Assembly (NCBI GenBank): GCA_018223185.1 | Contig: JAAEYW010000008.1 | Location: 62,001 to 126,000, forward strand | Direction of reading: 5' to 3' | DNA: 64,000 bases | Source: Oceanospirillales bacterium | GTDB lineage: Bacteria > Pseudomonadota > Gammaproteobacteria > Pseudomonadales > Balneatricaceae | Shown: one piece after another, positions 19,572-29,802 of the stretch | Layout of the letters: every line of letters begins with the position of its first letter | Position numbering within the stretch: position 1 is the first letter of the stretch | Program-made: the position numbers and the translations under genes | Notes under the pieces: model-generated | What the model was told of the DNA's origin: nothing | The model's input: only the letters and a program-made list of their open reading frames with translations | Databases searched by the model: none

Positions 19572-20792
19572 ATGAAACACAGATCCATCGGGAATGAGCT
19601 TGAAAAAGCGGGTGCAGGCACAAAGACTGTGTGGGGTGGTGAGCAGGTTCAGCATCCTTACAATGCTACCCAGGTCCCTATAGTGACGAGTGCTGCGCAT
19701 AGTTATAACGATATTGACCACTGGTATAACGTAGCCCTTGGCGAGGCGTCGGGGTTTATTTATAGCCGTATGGGCAACCCAACGGTCGAGGCACTGGAAG
19801 CAAAGCTCTGTGCCCTTGAAAATGCGGAATCTGCCGTTGCCTTCAGTAGTGGCATGGCAGCAATCAGCAGTGTGCTATATACCTTTTTATCTAATGGCAA
19901 AAGAGTCGTTTCGACGAAGGATAGCTACGGTGGAACCAATAAAATCTTTGAAGAATTTCTCCCCCGAATGGGGGTAAGCGTTTGTCTCTGTGAGACTGCT
20001 GATCATGAAGATATTGAGCGTGAGATCACCATGGGTTGCGATGTTCTTTATCTTGAAACGCCCACTAATCCAACCCTGAAAATTATTGATATCAAGCGGC
20101 TTGTGAAAGCTGCACAGGCGGCAGGCGCACTGGTGATCGCGGATAATACGTTTGCGACCCCTTTGAATCAGCAGCCGTTATCGCTGGGTGTGGATCTGGT
20201 GGTTCACAGTGCAACTAAGTTTCTCAGTGGTCACGGTGATGTGCTGGGTGGTCTGGTGTGCGGTAAAGAGTCCCTCATCAGTCAGGTGCGTCATTACCGG
20301 GAAATTAACGGCGCAACACTAGACCCCTTTGCCGCCTATATGATTATCCGGGGAATCAAAACCCTGGCGCTACGAATACGTCAGCAGCAGAGCAGTGCCC
20401 AGAGAATCGCTGAGTATCTGTTAACCGAACCTTTGGTCGCATCGGTCAACTATCCGGGTTTACCAGAGCATCCCAATCACGAAATAGCCTGCCAACAGAT
20501 GACGGGCTTTGGCGCCATTGTCAGCTTTGTTGTCCATGGCGGAATGGAGACGGTGAAGGTGTTACTGCCACAGCTGAAGTATGCACATTGTGCGGGGAAT
20601 CTGGGTGCCGTTGAGACGCTTTATGGGCCGGCGAGAACCACCAGTCATGTGGAAAATACTCCAGAGGAGCGGTTAGCGCTGGGGATATCAGAAGGGTTGG
20701 TGCGCATCTCCGTTGGGATTGAAGAAACGGATGATCTGCTGGGAGATCTGACACAGGCATTTGCAGCGGTAAGGCGCCGACAACAAGAATGA
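19572..20792 (+). CDS. Cys/Met metabolism PLP-dependent enzyme (cystathionine gamma-synthase / methionine gamma-lyase family)
   Basis: YSRMGNPTVEALE; SSGMAAISSV; YLETPTNPTLKI; HSATKFLSGHGDVLGG. Confidence 0.9.
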   Translation: MKHRSIGNELEKAGAGTKTVWGGEQVQHPYNATQVPIVTSAAHSYNDIDHWYNVALGEASGFIYSRMGNPTVEALEAKLCALENAESAVAFSSGMAAISSVLYTFLSNGKRVVSTKDSYGGTNKIFEEFLPRMGVSVCLCETADHEDIEREITMGCDVLYLETPTNPTLKIIDIKRLVKAAQAAGALVIADNTFATPLNQQPLSLGVDLVVHSATKFLSGHGDVLGGLVCGKESLISQVRHYREINGATLDPFAAYMIIRGIKTLALRIRQQQSSAQRIAEYLLTEPLVASVNYPGLPEHPNHEIACQQMTGFGAIVSFVVHGGMETVKVLLPQLKYAHCAGNLGAVETLYGPARTTSHVENTPEERLALGISEGLVRISVGIEETDDLLGDLTQAFAAVRRRQQE

Positions 20793-20954
20793 TCTGCTCC
20801 GGCTATCGGTCTGCTTGCCTGGTTTGATTTTATCCTGGCGCAGTCAGGTGCGAACGCTGTTCGAAGTCGTTAAGATAGCGCGCTTTCTGCCTGCGCTATC
20901 TGCGCAATGATCCGTCGATTAATTATCAATACGTTAAACATGAGAGATCTGAGA

Positions 20955-21761
20955 ATGAAAAAAATGATAGCAGCGGCCGCAATGATATTTATGGCCGGGG
21001 CAGATAGTGCATCTGCCACTGAACTGTGGGAACAATCGGCCCTGAATCAAGTGTTACAGCGTGGCGAACTGCAGGTATGTGTGGAAGCGGGTTATATGCC
21101 GTTCGATATGCGAAATAAGAAGGGCGACATTGTTGGCTTTGATGTCGATATCGCCAAAACCATGGCCAAAGCGATGGATGTAAAACTGGATCTGCGAAAC
21201 ACTGCCTGGGATGGAATCATCCCGGCACTGCTGACCGGTAAGTGTGACATCATCATTTCAGGTATGACGATTAATCCTGAGCGCAACCTGAAAGTTAACT
21301 TTACAGATCCTTACATTATTGTTGGTCAGACCATTCTCCTCAGCCCTGCGCTAAAGGATAAAGTTAAAACCTATAAAGACCTGAATGATGAAAAGTATCG
21401 CATCACTACCAAGCTTGGTGCAACCTCAGACTACGCAACTAAAAAATATATGAGCAAAGCTAAGCTTAATCTGTTTGAAACTGAATCAGAGGCGGCTCTT
21501 GAAGTGATCAATGGAAACGCAGATGCCTTTATTTATGACCTGCCGTACAACGCAATCTATTCATCACAGAATGTCGGCAAAGTGATTCACCTGGATCAAT
21601 CATTTACCTATGAACCTCTGGGTATGGCCGTGCGTAAAGGTGATCCGGACTTCCTTAACTTCCTGAATAACTACCTGGCTCAGATTAAAGGCGATGGTAC
21701 CTACGAAAAGATCTACAATAAATGGTTTGTCAGTGATAGCTGGATTAAAACTGTTCAGTGA
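20955..21761 (+). CDS. Amino-acid ABC transporter substrate-binding protein
   Basis: Signal peptide MKKMIAAAAMIFMAGADSASA; LQVCVEAGYMPFDMRNKKGDIVGFDVDIAK. Confidence 0.92.
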   Translation: MKKMIAAAAMIFMAGADSASATELWEQSALNQVLQRGELQVCVEAGYMPFDMRNKKGDIVGFDVDIAKTMAKAMDVKLDLRNTAWDGIIPALLTGKCDIIISGMTINPERNLKVNFTDPYIIVGQTILLSPALKDKVKTYKDLNDEKYRITTKLGATSDYATKKYMSKAKLNLFETESEAALEVINGNADAFIYDLPYNAIYSSQNVGKVIHLDQSFTYEPLGMAVRKGDPDFLNFLNNYLAQIKGDGTYEKIYNKWFVSDSWIKTVQ

Positions 21762-21770
21762 GCGGGCTCT

Positions 21771-21798
21771 TTTTATACATCGTGTTTTATACCTCGTG
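21771..21798. repeat. 14-bp tandem duplication
   Basis: TTTTATACATCGTG TTTTATACCTCGTG, one mismatch. Confidence 0.9.
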
Positions 21799-21896
21799 GA
21801 GGCGCAGAGATGCGCCACCCGTTTCCTCTGCGTTAAACCTTGGTAAGACACTGTAAGTCTGCTAACGAAGGCAGTCGTCATTATTAGAAATCAGTC

Positions 21897-22868
21897 ATGG
21901 GGAATCGTTCTGTAATGCAGACGCAACATAACCAGCTTTTTTGGAAAGCGGTTTTTATTCTGATTATGCTTTGCTTGGGCGTTGGCATCTATGTGTCCAG
22001 TAAGGCCATTGATTATACCTGGCGCTGGGAACGTATCCCCCAGTATCTTATCAGTATCGAGCCGCTGGAGATTCGTGCCCCGTTTGATGGCAGTGTCTCT
22101 CAGGTGGATGAGAAGCGCCATCGTATTACCCTTGATTCTGACTATGGTGATGATCCATTTGTCGTGGAAAACTTTGATGATCTGCACGTCAGTGAAGGTG
22201 ATATTGTTTTTGAGGGCGATATTATTGCCCGGCAGGAACACTGGAATCTGGGTCCGCTTTCCTGGGGGCTGATCATGACCCTCAAGATATCAGCAGTCTC
22301 GTTGGTCTTTGCGATGATTATCGGACTGTTTGTCGGGCTTGCACGTCTCTCATCCAACCCGGCACTGCGATACCTGTCAGTCACTTATATAGAGTTGATT
22401 CGTGGTACGCCTTTGTTGGTGCAGATTTTTATCTTTTATTTCTTTATCGGTACTGTTCTTGATCTGGATCGGTTTACCGCCGGAGTTGCTGCACTGGCGG
22501 TGTTTACGGGGGCTTATATTGCTGAGATTGTGCGCTCCGGGATTCAGTCAATCAATCCGGGGCAGATGGAAGCTGCCCGCAGCCTTGGCATGAACTATGT
22601 GCAGGCTATGATCTACGTGATTTTACCGCAGGCGTTCAAACGCACACTGCCGCCTCTGGCGGGACAGTTTATCAATCTGATAAAAGATTCATCACTGGTC
22701 TCCGTTATTTCTATAACCGATCTGACTAAAGCGGGACGTGAAGTTGTCAGCTCCACGTTTGCGCCATTTGAAGTCTGGTTTGCCGTGGCGTTGTTATATC
22801 TGGTGCTGACAGGTGCGCTGTCCTGGGCAATTCAAAAGCTGGAAAAGAGGTTAGCTGCCAGTGACTAA
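21897..22868 (+). CDS. Amino-acid ABC transporter permease with periplasmic barrel-sandwich-like insertion after TM1
   Basis: [19 protein letters not shown] and [22 protein letters not shown] permease motifs; N-terminal [12 protein letters not shown]...[17 protein letters not shown]. Confidence 0.9.
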   Translation: MGNRSVMQTQHNQLFWKAVFILIMLCLGVGIYVSSKAIDYTWRWERIPQYLISIEPLEIRAPFDGSVSQVDEKRHRITLDSDYGDDPFVVENFDDLHVSEGDIVFEGDIIARQEHWNLGPLSWGLIMTLKISAVSLVFAMIIGLFVGLARLSSNPALRYLSVTYIELIRGTPLLVQIFIFYFFIGTVLDLDRFTAGVAALAVFTGAYIAEIVRSGIQSINPGQMEAARSLGMNYVQAMIYVILPQAFKRTLPPLAGQFINLIKDSSLVSVISITDLTKAGREVVSSTFAPFEVWFAVALLYLVLTGALSWAIQKLEKRLAASD

Positions 22869-23607
22869 TGCAGATAATAAAAGCATCATTGTCGCCATCG
22901 ATGTCGATAAGATCTATCCCAATGGCTGCCATGCACTTAAAAAAGTATCGTTGACGGTAGAGAAAGGTGAGGTGGTGGTGATTATTGGCCCGAGCGGTTC
23001 GGGTAAGTCCACTTTCCTGCGTACCCTGAATCAACTGGAAACCATTTCCAGTGGCTCTATTGTGGTGGATGGTTTTGATCTGAACAGTAAGCACACCAAT
23101 ATCAACAGAGTGCGTGAAAAGGTCGGAATGGTATTCCAGTCTTTTAATCTTTTTCCGCATAAAACGGCTCTTGGTAATGTGATGCTGTCGCCTCGTAAGG
23201 TATTAAAAAAGCCTGAGCAGCAAGCAGAAGAGGAGGGGCGTGAACTGCTCTATAAAGTTGGCCTTGCGGACCGGATGGATAACTTTCCATCTCATCTGTC
23301 CGGCGGGCAGCAGCAGCGGGTAGCTATCGCCCGGGCACTGGCGATGATGCCTGATATTATGTTGTTTGATGAACCAACCAGCGCCCTTGATCCTGAAATG
23401 GTGGGAGAGGTTCTTGATGTCATGAAGACCCTTGCCGCGGACGGCATGACCATGGTAGTAGTAACCCATGAAATGGGCTTTGCCCGGGAAGTGGCTGATC
23501 GGGTTGTATTTATGGAAGAGGGTGAGCTGGTGTTTGAAGAACAGCCAGATCGCTTCTTCAGCTCTTCTAATTCACGTTTACAGCGCTTTCTTGGGCAGGT
23601 TCTCTGA
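22861..23607 (+). CDS. Amino-acid ABC transporter ATP-binding protein
   Basis: [36 protein letters not shown]. Confidence 0.95.
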   Translation: MTNADNKSIIVAIDVDKIYPNGCHALKKVSLTVEKGEVVVIIGPSGSGKSTFLRTLNQLETISSGSIVVDGFDLNSKHTNINRVREKVGMVFQSFNLFPHKTALGNVMLSPRKVLKKPEQQAEEEGRELLYKVGLADRMDNFPSHLSGGQQQRVAIARALAMMPDIMLFDEPTSALDPEMVGEVLDVMKTLAADGMTMVVVTHEMGFAREVADRVVFMEEGELVFEEQPDRFFSSSNSRLQRFLGQVL

Positions 23608-23675
23608 TAGCCTATCCGGGTAAAGCACTGTCCTGAGCTGCAGCAACCGTCCGGGCGGATATTTAGGAACTGGCA

Positions 23676-24590
23676 ATGAATCACAAGGCGTTACCCCCGT
23701 TAAACTGGCTCTGTACCTTTGAGGCGTCTGCCCGGCGACTGAACTTTACCCACGCCGCTCAGGAGCTCTGTCTGACTCAGGGCGCAGTCAGTCAGCAGAT
23801 GCGTCTGTTAGAAGACCATCTGGGGGTGACTCTGTTCAAGCGTTTGCCACGTGGGCTTGCCCTGACCGAAGAGGGGCAGTCCTATCTGCCGGTGGTACAG
23901 GATGCCATATCCCGGTTGGCGGCGGGCACGACTGAGCTGTTCAGTCAGAGTGACAACCCGCCCATAAAGATTCGCGGCAGTCTCTCTTTCTTTGTTCACT
24001 GGCTGGCTCCCAGGCTCGCCGAATTCAAGGCTTATCACCCGCACATAGATATCCGGTATATCAGTAATCTCTGGGTTAAGGATATTGATGATGAAGATGA
24101 TCTGGAGATCCGTTGGGGTAATGGTCGCTGGCCAGGTCTTATCACCCACCGGCTTACCTGGGATGAGTTGTTTCCGGTCTGTTCACCTGCTTTGGCTGAT
24201 CGTCTTCCGATCAGAGGCAGTGCTGATCTTGCTCAACACACGCTGTTGCACGTGCTGGGTTATGAGGAGGGCTGGGGTTACTGGCTATCAATGGTAGGGG
24301 AGGGTCGGGTCGATCCTTCCAGAGGAATGCAGTTTGATACCTTACTGGCATCTCTGCGAATTGCAGAGCTGGGGCAGGGGGTTGCGCTGGGCCGGACTTC
24401 GATGGTTGATAGTCTGATAAAGGAGGGGCGTTTAGTTGTACCCTTGGATCAGCGGGTAGAGGCCGGGGAGTCATTCTATCTGGTACAACGCTCTGGCATT
24501 GAGCTGCATCCGGACACCAAACTGTTTGCCGACTGGTTAGTCGAAGAAGCTATACGCCCGGTCAGTGCGCCGCTACCTGATACCCTCTGA
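23676..24590 (+). CDS. LysR-family transcriptional regulator (GcvA-like)
   Basis: PPLNWLCTFEASARRLNFTHAAQELCLTQGAVSQQMRLLEDHLGVTLFKR. Confidence 0.93.
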   Translation: MNHKALPPLNWLCTFEASARRLNFTHAAQELCLTQGAVSQQMRLLEDHLGVTLFKRLPRGLALTEEGQSYLPVVQDAISRLAAGTTELFSQSDNPPIKIRGSLSFFVHWLAPRLAEFKAYHPHIDIRYISNLWVKDIDDEDDLEIRWGNGRWPGLITHRLTWDELFPVCSPALADRLPIRGSADLAQHTLLHVLGYEEGWGYWLSMVGEGRVDPSRGMQFDTLLASLRIAELGQGVALGRTSMVDSLIKEGRLVVPLDQRVEAGESFYLVQRSGIELHPDTKLFADWLVEEAIRPVSAPLPDTL

Positions 24591-24796
24591 TTTTCTATTC
24601 TGAAAAAAAACTCAAAAATCAGGTGTCTGAGCCCTGTGTTACCGGTGCCCTGATGAAAGCGTCGGTGCCAGAATGTATTGATCTGTGGTGGCGGAATATC
24701 GACCGGGTGAAGATGTAGCACCAATCCCGGTTTTTCTGCGGTTTGCAGCGCCCGTTTTTCAGTAACGATGGCGATCAGGTCATCCAGCGATACTCT

Positions 24797-24880
24797 CTTC
24801 TATTGTGGCCAGGCTTCTATTGTGACCAGGCACACGATTGTAACTAATCTCCTATTGTAACTAAGCTCTGATGTAACTAA
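24797..24880. repeat. ~17-bp degenerate tandem repeat x5
   Basis: CTTCTATTGTGGCCAGG / CTTCTATTGTGACCAGG / CACACGATTGTAACTAAT / CTCCTATTGTAACTAAG / CTCTGATGTAACTAAG. Confidence 0.8.
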
Positions 24881-25062
24881 GGCAGAAAGCGGTGTTATAA
24901 CTGACGGCAGTATAGAGCTGGCAGTAACTAGTTGTAAGTACTAAGGAGGTTAAGGAGGTTATCCGATCTTAGTCTGCTGATCACTGGAGCTGAAAAAGCG
25001 CGTTATATTTAACCTCCTGGCCACAATATTGAGCCGCTCAGATCAGTGTCTCCGGAATTGTC

Positions 25063-25641
25063 TCAGATAATTCTGAGGCCCTGGTTTTCAAGCATCCGAA
25101 TCAGGCGAATCAGCGGTAGTCCAATCAGGGTGTTAGGGTCATCACCCTCAAGTCTGTCGAACAGGGCGATTCCCAGCCCTTCTGATTTAAAACTGCCGGC
25201 ACAGTTATAGGGCTGCTCCGCTGTAAGGTAGTTTTCAATCATCGATGGGGTTAAGGTGCGAAAATGTACATGAAACGGAACGAGCTCTGTTTCGCAGGCA
25301 CCGCTGTGGCTGTTTAGCAAAGACAGTCCGGTCAGAAACGTAATCTTCTGACCAGAAGCATCGGACAGCTGCCGGAATGCGTTTTCAAAGTTTCCGGGTT
25401 TGCCGATGGTTTCACCATTTATAATGGCAGTCTGATCTGAGCCGATAATCAGCGCGTCAGGGTAGTCTGTCTGCAGTGCTTCAGCTTTTTCTCTGGACAG
25501 GCGGGCGACATACTGTTGTGGCGATTCAGAATCTAAACGTGTTTCATCAATATCTGGAGATACAGCCTCGTAGGTGACGTTGATTTTGTCCAGAATTGCT
25601 TTTCTGAAAGGTGAGCTGGACGCCAGAATTAGTCGGGTCAT
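25063..25641 (-). CDS. maf: Maf-like nucleotide pyrophosphatase (YceF type)
   Basis: LILASSSPFRKAIL; GSDQTAIINGE; GSFKSEGLGIALFDR. Confidence 0.92.
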   Translation of the reverse strand: MTRLILASSSPFRKAILDKINVTYEAVSPDIDETRLDSESPQQYVARLSREKAEALQTDYPDALIIGSDQTAIINGETIGKPGNFENAFRQLSDASGQKITFLTGLSLLNSHSGACETELVPFHVHFRTLTPSMIENYLTAEQPYNCAGSFKSEGLGIALFDRLEGDDPNTLIGLPLIRLIRMLENQGLRII

Positions 25642-25762
25642 GCCTGATTTTCTCCAAAACAGTAAGAGTTGCGCTAAGCTGCAGATATTAGCCTGTTTTT
25701 TTCGCTTTAAAAGCCTTATTTCCTTTGACAGACTGGTTTTTGATCCCTAGAATTGCGCGCTT

Positions 25763-26278
25763 ATGTCGAACGCCCCATTACCAAAGAAAATTGACCCGCG
25801 TAAGCTTGCTGATCGGGGAGTACGGATTGAAGGTGACGCCGAGCTTGCTCTGCTGCCGAATCTGGTCACAATGCTGACTGATTCGCAGGGAAAAGTCTCT
25901 GTTGATCTGCAGTTTGATCTTGATGAACTGCGTATCCGTACAATTAAAGGCACTGCTGATACTAAGGTTTATATGGCCTGTCAGCGCTGTCTCGAGCCAG
26001 TTGAGGTCGACGTCGAAGCGAAGTTCAATTTGGCTATTGCTCCTACTGAGGAGCATGCAAAGAATCTACCCAGGTACTATGATCATCTGATTGTAGCGGG
26101 TGATGAGCTGGAGTTGTTGCCGATGGTGGAAGAGGAGTTGATTCTATCGCTTCCTATTGTGCCATTTCATAATGACTGCAGCGTGCAGACTTCCTTCGGT
26201 GAAGCGGCTACGACTGACAATGAAACTGATAAACCGAACCCTTTCAGTGTATTAGCCTCACTGAAGGCTGATAAGTGA
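25763..26278 (+). CDS. yceD: YceD family (DUF177) protein
   Basis: Upstream of rpmF; CQRCLEPVEV; P-I-V-P-x-H C-terminal pattern. Confidence 0.88.
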   Translation: MSNAPLPKKIDPRKLADRGVRIEGDAELALLPNLVTMLTDSQGKVSVDLQFDLDELRIRTIKGTADTKVYMACQRCLEPVEVDVEAKFNLAIAPTEEHAKNLPRYYDHLIVAGDELELLPMVEEELILSLPIVPFHNDCSVQTSFGEAATTDNETDKPNPFSVLASLKADK

Positions 26279-26296
26279 AATAGGAGCTATATACCC

Positions 26297-26479
26297 ATGG
26301 CAGTACAAAAGAGCAAAGTAACTCGTTCACGTCGCGGACAGCGTCGTTCACACGATGCACTGGGCAACCCAACTCTTTCCGTAGAAGCAACTACTGGTGA
26401 AACTCACCGTCGTCACCACGTAAGTGCTGACGGTTTCTACCGTGGTAAGCAGGTTGTTGCACAGCAAGACGACGAGTAA
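26297..26479 (+). CDS. rpmF: 50S ribosomal protein L32
   Basis: [22 protein letters not shown]. Confidence 0.97.
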   Translation: MAVQKSKVTRSRRGQRRSHDALGNPTLSVEATTGETHRRHHVSADGFYRGKQVVAQQDDE

Positions 26480-26481
26480 GC

Positions 26482-27513
26482 TTGTCTGACGGCATTTGCA
26501 TCGCGATTGACGCGATGGGCGGGGACTTCGGTCCCCGCGTTGTTATTCCCGCCTCAGTGGACGCTTTAAGGCGTCATCCTCAGCTGACCCTGCAACTGGT
26601 TGGTCAGCAAGCTGTTATCGCACCGTTATTAGCTAAGGTGTTGAGCAAACGTTCTGATAAAGACCTGTTGTCGCGTCTCACAATTATTGATGCTGAGAAC
26701 GTTATAGCCAACGATGAAAGACCCTCTCATGCGTTACGCAAGCGGGCGGACACGTCGATGTTCCGCGCCATCACTCAGGTGGCTGAAGGCAGTGCTCAGG
26801 CGTGCGTGAGTGCAGGAAATACCGGTGCACTGATGGCGTTAGGCCGGTTTACACTGAAGATGCTTCCGGGGATTGATCGTCCGGCAATTATTACAGCTAT
26901 TCCCTCTGTCTGTGGCGTTAGTTATATGCTGGATCTCGGAGCCAATGTCGATTGCAGTGCTGAGCATCTGTTGCAGTTTGCCATCATGGGATCGGTAATG
27001 ACCCGGGCTGTTGAGGCGATCTCAGAGCCGCGTATAGGATTGCTGAATGTCGGAGCCGAGGAGACTAAAGGCAATGAGCAGGTTAAGCTCGCATCTCGTC
27101 TTATCCGTGAGCATGGCGGGCTGAACTACGTTGGCTTTATTGAAGGTGATGATATATTTACCGGCAAGGTGGATGTGGTCGTATGCGATGGTTTTGTCGG
27201 TAATATTGCCTTGAAGAGCAGTGAAGGGGTAGCGCGTCTGATTGGTCGTCAGTTGCGGGTTAGCTTCAGCCGCTCTCTGTTGCGCCGCATGATGGCTGTG
27301 CTTGTGAGTCCTGTGCTTGAGGAGATTCGTGCCCATATTGATCCTGCCCGGCGTAACGGTGCGAGCCTGCTTGGATTGCAGGGTATTGTGGTAAAAAGCC
27401 ACGGTTCTGCAAACCGGAAATGCTTTGGTTATGCCATTGATCAGGCTGTTGCTGAAGTCAGAATGGATGTTCCTGGTAGTATCAATCGTCAGCTTGAGTC
27501 TCAGATCGGCTGA
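26482..27513 (+). CDS. plsX: Phosphate acyltransferase PlsX
   Basis: TTG start; IAIDAMGGDFGPRVVIP; SAGNTGALMALG. Confidence 0.95.
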   Translation: MSDGICIAIDAMGGDFGPRVVIPASVDALRRHPQLTLQLVGQQAVIAPLLAKVLSKRSDKDLLSRLTIIDAENVIANDERPSHALRKRADTSMFRAITQVAEGSAQACVSAGNTGALMALGRFTLKMLPGIDRPAIITAIPSVCGVSYMLDLGANVDCSAEHLLQFAIMGSVMTRAVEAISEPRIGLLNVGAEETKGNEQVKLASRLIREHGGLNYVGFIEGDDIFTGKVDVVVCDGFVGNIALKSSEGVARLIGRQLRVSFSRSLLRRMMAVLVSPVLEEIRAHIDPARRNGASLLGLQGIVVKSHGSANRKCFGYAIDQAVAEVRMDVPGSINRQLESQIG

Positions 27514-27620
27514 CGTTTCAATAAATATCTGAACACAAAGACAAACGTTTTAATTCATAGCGATTCCTGTAAACTACGACCTTTAAATTGTTATGCGTTT
27601 ATCTGTACATTGAGGTAACA

Positions 27621-28553
27621 ATGCCACAACCCCTCGCTTTTGTTTTCCCCGGTCAGGGCTCTCAGCACCTGGCCATGCTGGCCGAACTGGCCGCAGAACA
27701 CTCTGTTATTCAGGAAGCCTTTGCCGAAGCCTCTGAAGTGCTCGGTTATGATCTCTGGGAGTTAACTCAGAATGGTCCTGAAGCTGATCTGAATCAAACC
27801 GACCGCACTCAGCCTGCTCTGCTTACTGCAGGTGTGGCATTATGGCGTCTCTGGAAGCAACAGGGTGGTGCTATGCCGGCAATGATGGCGGGGCATAGTC
27901 TTGGGGAGTATACCGCTCTGGTCTGTGCCGGTGCGATTGATTTTAAAGATGCAGTGAATCTGGTCAGGCTGCGCGGTGAATTTATGCAGCAGGCGGTTCC
28001 GGCCGGTACTGGTGCAATGGCAGCAATTCTTGGTCTGGCTGATGATGCAATCGAGGCGGCCTGTATTGCGGCGGCAGGTGATGAAGTGGTTTCGCCGGTT
28101 AACTTTAACTGTCCGGGGCAGGTCGTCATTGCCGGCAATAAGGCGGCGGTTGAACGAGCTATTGAAGGCTGCAAAGAGGCTGGCGCGAAGCGGGCTATAC
28201 CTTTGCCGGTCAGTGTTCCTTCGCACTGTGTGCTGATGAAACCAGCGGCAGTGCAGATGGCTGAAGAGTTGAAGAAAATCAATATCAGCATGCCTGAAAT
28301 TACTGTTGTTCAGAACTTTACAGCCAAAGAGCCTGCCAGTGTGGATGAGCTGGTTGAAAACCTGCTGGCGCAGCTTTACAGTCCGGTTCTGTGGACTGAT
28401 TCGGTGCAGAATATGATTCAGCAGGGTATAGAAAGTACTGTTGAGTGTGGTCCTGGTAAGGTTCTTTCTGGTCTGAATAAGAAGGTTCAGCGTACTCTTG
28501 CAGTGGCTGCAATCAATGACCCTGCTGGTCTTGAGAAGGCGCTCAGCGCGTAA
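27621..28553 (+). CDS. fabD: Malonyl-CoA-ACP transacylase
   Basis: FVFPGQGSQ; GHSLGEYTALV. Confidence 0.97.
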   Translation: MPQPLAFVFPGQGSQHLAMLAELAAEHSVIQEAFAEASEVLGYDLWELTQNGPEADLNQTDRTQPALLTAGVALWRLWKQQGGAMPAMMAGHSLGEYTALVCAGAIDFKDAVNLVRLRGEFMQQAVPAGTGAMAAILGLADDAIEAACIAAAGDEVVSPVNFNCPGQVVIAGNKAAVERAIEGCKEAGAKRAIPLPVSVPSHCVLMKPAAVQMAEELKKINISMPEITVVQNFTAKEPASVDELVENLLAQLYSPVLWTDSVQNMIQQGIESTVECGPGKVLSGLNKKVQRTLAVAAINDPAGLEKALSA

Positions 28554-28576
28554 TCTCTGAATTAAAGGAAAAGAAT

Positions 28577-29320
28577 ATGAGTATCGAAGGCAAGGTTGCA
28601 CTGGTTACGGGTGCTACTCGGGGTATCGGTAAAGCGATCGCGCTTGAGCTGGGTCGTCAGGGTGCTGTCGTTGTTGGAACGGCGACCAGTGACAATGGCG
28701 CAGCTGCTATTGCAGAATATCTTAAAAATGCAGGCGTAAGTGGTACTGGTTTATGTCTTGATGTAGGTTCAAATGAATCCGTTGAAGAAGTGCTGAAAAG
28801 TATTCAGGATCAGTTTGGTGCGGTAACGATCATCGTTAATAATGCTGGCATCACCCGTGATAACATCATGTTACGCATGAAAGAGGACGAGTGGGATTCT
28901 GTTCTGAATACCAATCTCAAATCTGTCTATCGGGTGGTGAAGGGCTGTTTGCGCGGCATGACTAAAGCGCGCTGGGGTCGCATCATCAATGTTTCATCTG
29001 TTGTTGCTTCAATGGGTAACGCTGGCCAGGCAAACTATGCCGCGGCAAAATCAGGCATGGAAGGTTTTAGTCGGGCGCTGGCTCGCGAAGTGGCCTCACG
29101 TAATATCACGGTTAACTGTGTGGCCCCCGGTTTTATCGACACCGATATGACCAGCGGGTTGCCGGAAGAGCACAAGGAAACGCTGCAAAAACAGATCCCG
29201 ATGGGCCGCTTAGGGCAGCCTGAAGAGATCGCTGCTGTTGTTGGTTTTTTAGCCAGCGATGCTGGCGGATATGTCACCGGAGACACGATTCATGTCAACG
29301 GCGGCATGTATATGTCGTAA
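28577..29320 (+). CDS. fabG: 3-oxoacyl-ACP reductase
   Basis: TGATRGIGKAIA; YAAAKSGMEGFSRALARE. Confidence 0.96.
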   Translation: MSIEGKVALVTGATRGIGKAIALELGRQGAVVVGTATSDNGAAAIAEYLKNAGVSGTGLCLDVGSNESVEEVLKSIQDQFGAVTIIVNNAGITRDNIMLRMKEDEWDSVLNTNLKSVYRVVKGCLRGMTKARWGRIINVSSVVASMGNAGQANYAAAKSGMEGFSRALAREVASRNITVNCVAPGFIDTDMTSGLPEEHKETLQKQIPMGRLGQPEEIAAVVGFLASDAGGYVTGDTIHVNGGMYMS

Positions 29321-29480
29321 AGATTTTCCCTAGGGAATTGTTTTTTTTGCAAAAGTGTTGATAATGAGCCGCAGCTCACTGGAGAAATGTCGCCGTCAGG
29401 CTTGATCCATAGCGGCGGATTCTAATAAAATCCCTGTTCACATCTTCGGGTGTGGATGTCGATAAATAATAGGAAGAGTT

Positions 29481-29714
29481 ATGAGCAACATCGAAGAGCG
29501 CGTAAAGAAAATCATTGCTGAACAGCTTGGTGTGAAAGAAGAAGAAGTGACTATTGAAGCTTCTTTCGTTGAAGACCTGGGTGCAGACTCTCTGGACACT
29601 GTAGAGCTGGTTATGGCTCTGGAAGAGGAATTCGAAACTGAAATTCCTGATGAAGAGGCAGAGAAGATCACTACTGTTAAGCTGGCAATCGATTACATTA
29701 ACGCACATCAGTAA
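29481..29714 (+). CDS. acpP: Acyl carrier protein
   Basis: [43 protein letters not shown]. Confidence 0.98.
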   Translation: MSNIEERVKKIIAEQLGVKEEEVTIEASFVEDLGADSLDTVELVMALEEEFETEIPDEEAEKITTVKLAIDYINAHQ

Positions 29715-29736
29715 TCGACACACCCAGATTACCGAG

Positions 29737-29770
29737 AAGCCGCAACTATAGTGATATAGTGCGGCTTTTC
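29737..29770 (+). terminator. Hairpin / attenuator between acpP and fabF
   Basis: AAGCCGCaactatagtgatatagtGCGGCTTTTC. Confidence 0.7.
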
Positions 29771-29802
29771 TTTTGTTAGACCGGTAAACCAGGAGGATTT
29801 TG

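Noticed and set aside
20873-20901. Hairpin AGATAGCGC...GCGCTATCT as an RNA element
   Set aside because: Simple stem between the PLP-enzyme gene and the binding-protein gene without T-tract or further structure; probably an ordinary processing or attenuation stem
24797-24960. CRISPR-like array
   Set aside because: Units are contiguous, degenerate 17-mers with no spacers and no cas genes in the window
27809-28601. Long minus-strand ORFs (160 and 253 aa) over fabD
   Set aside because: Shadow ORFs of a well-supported core gene
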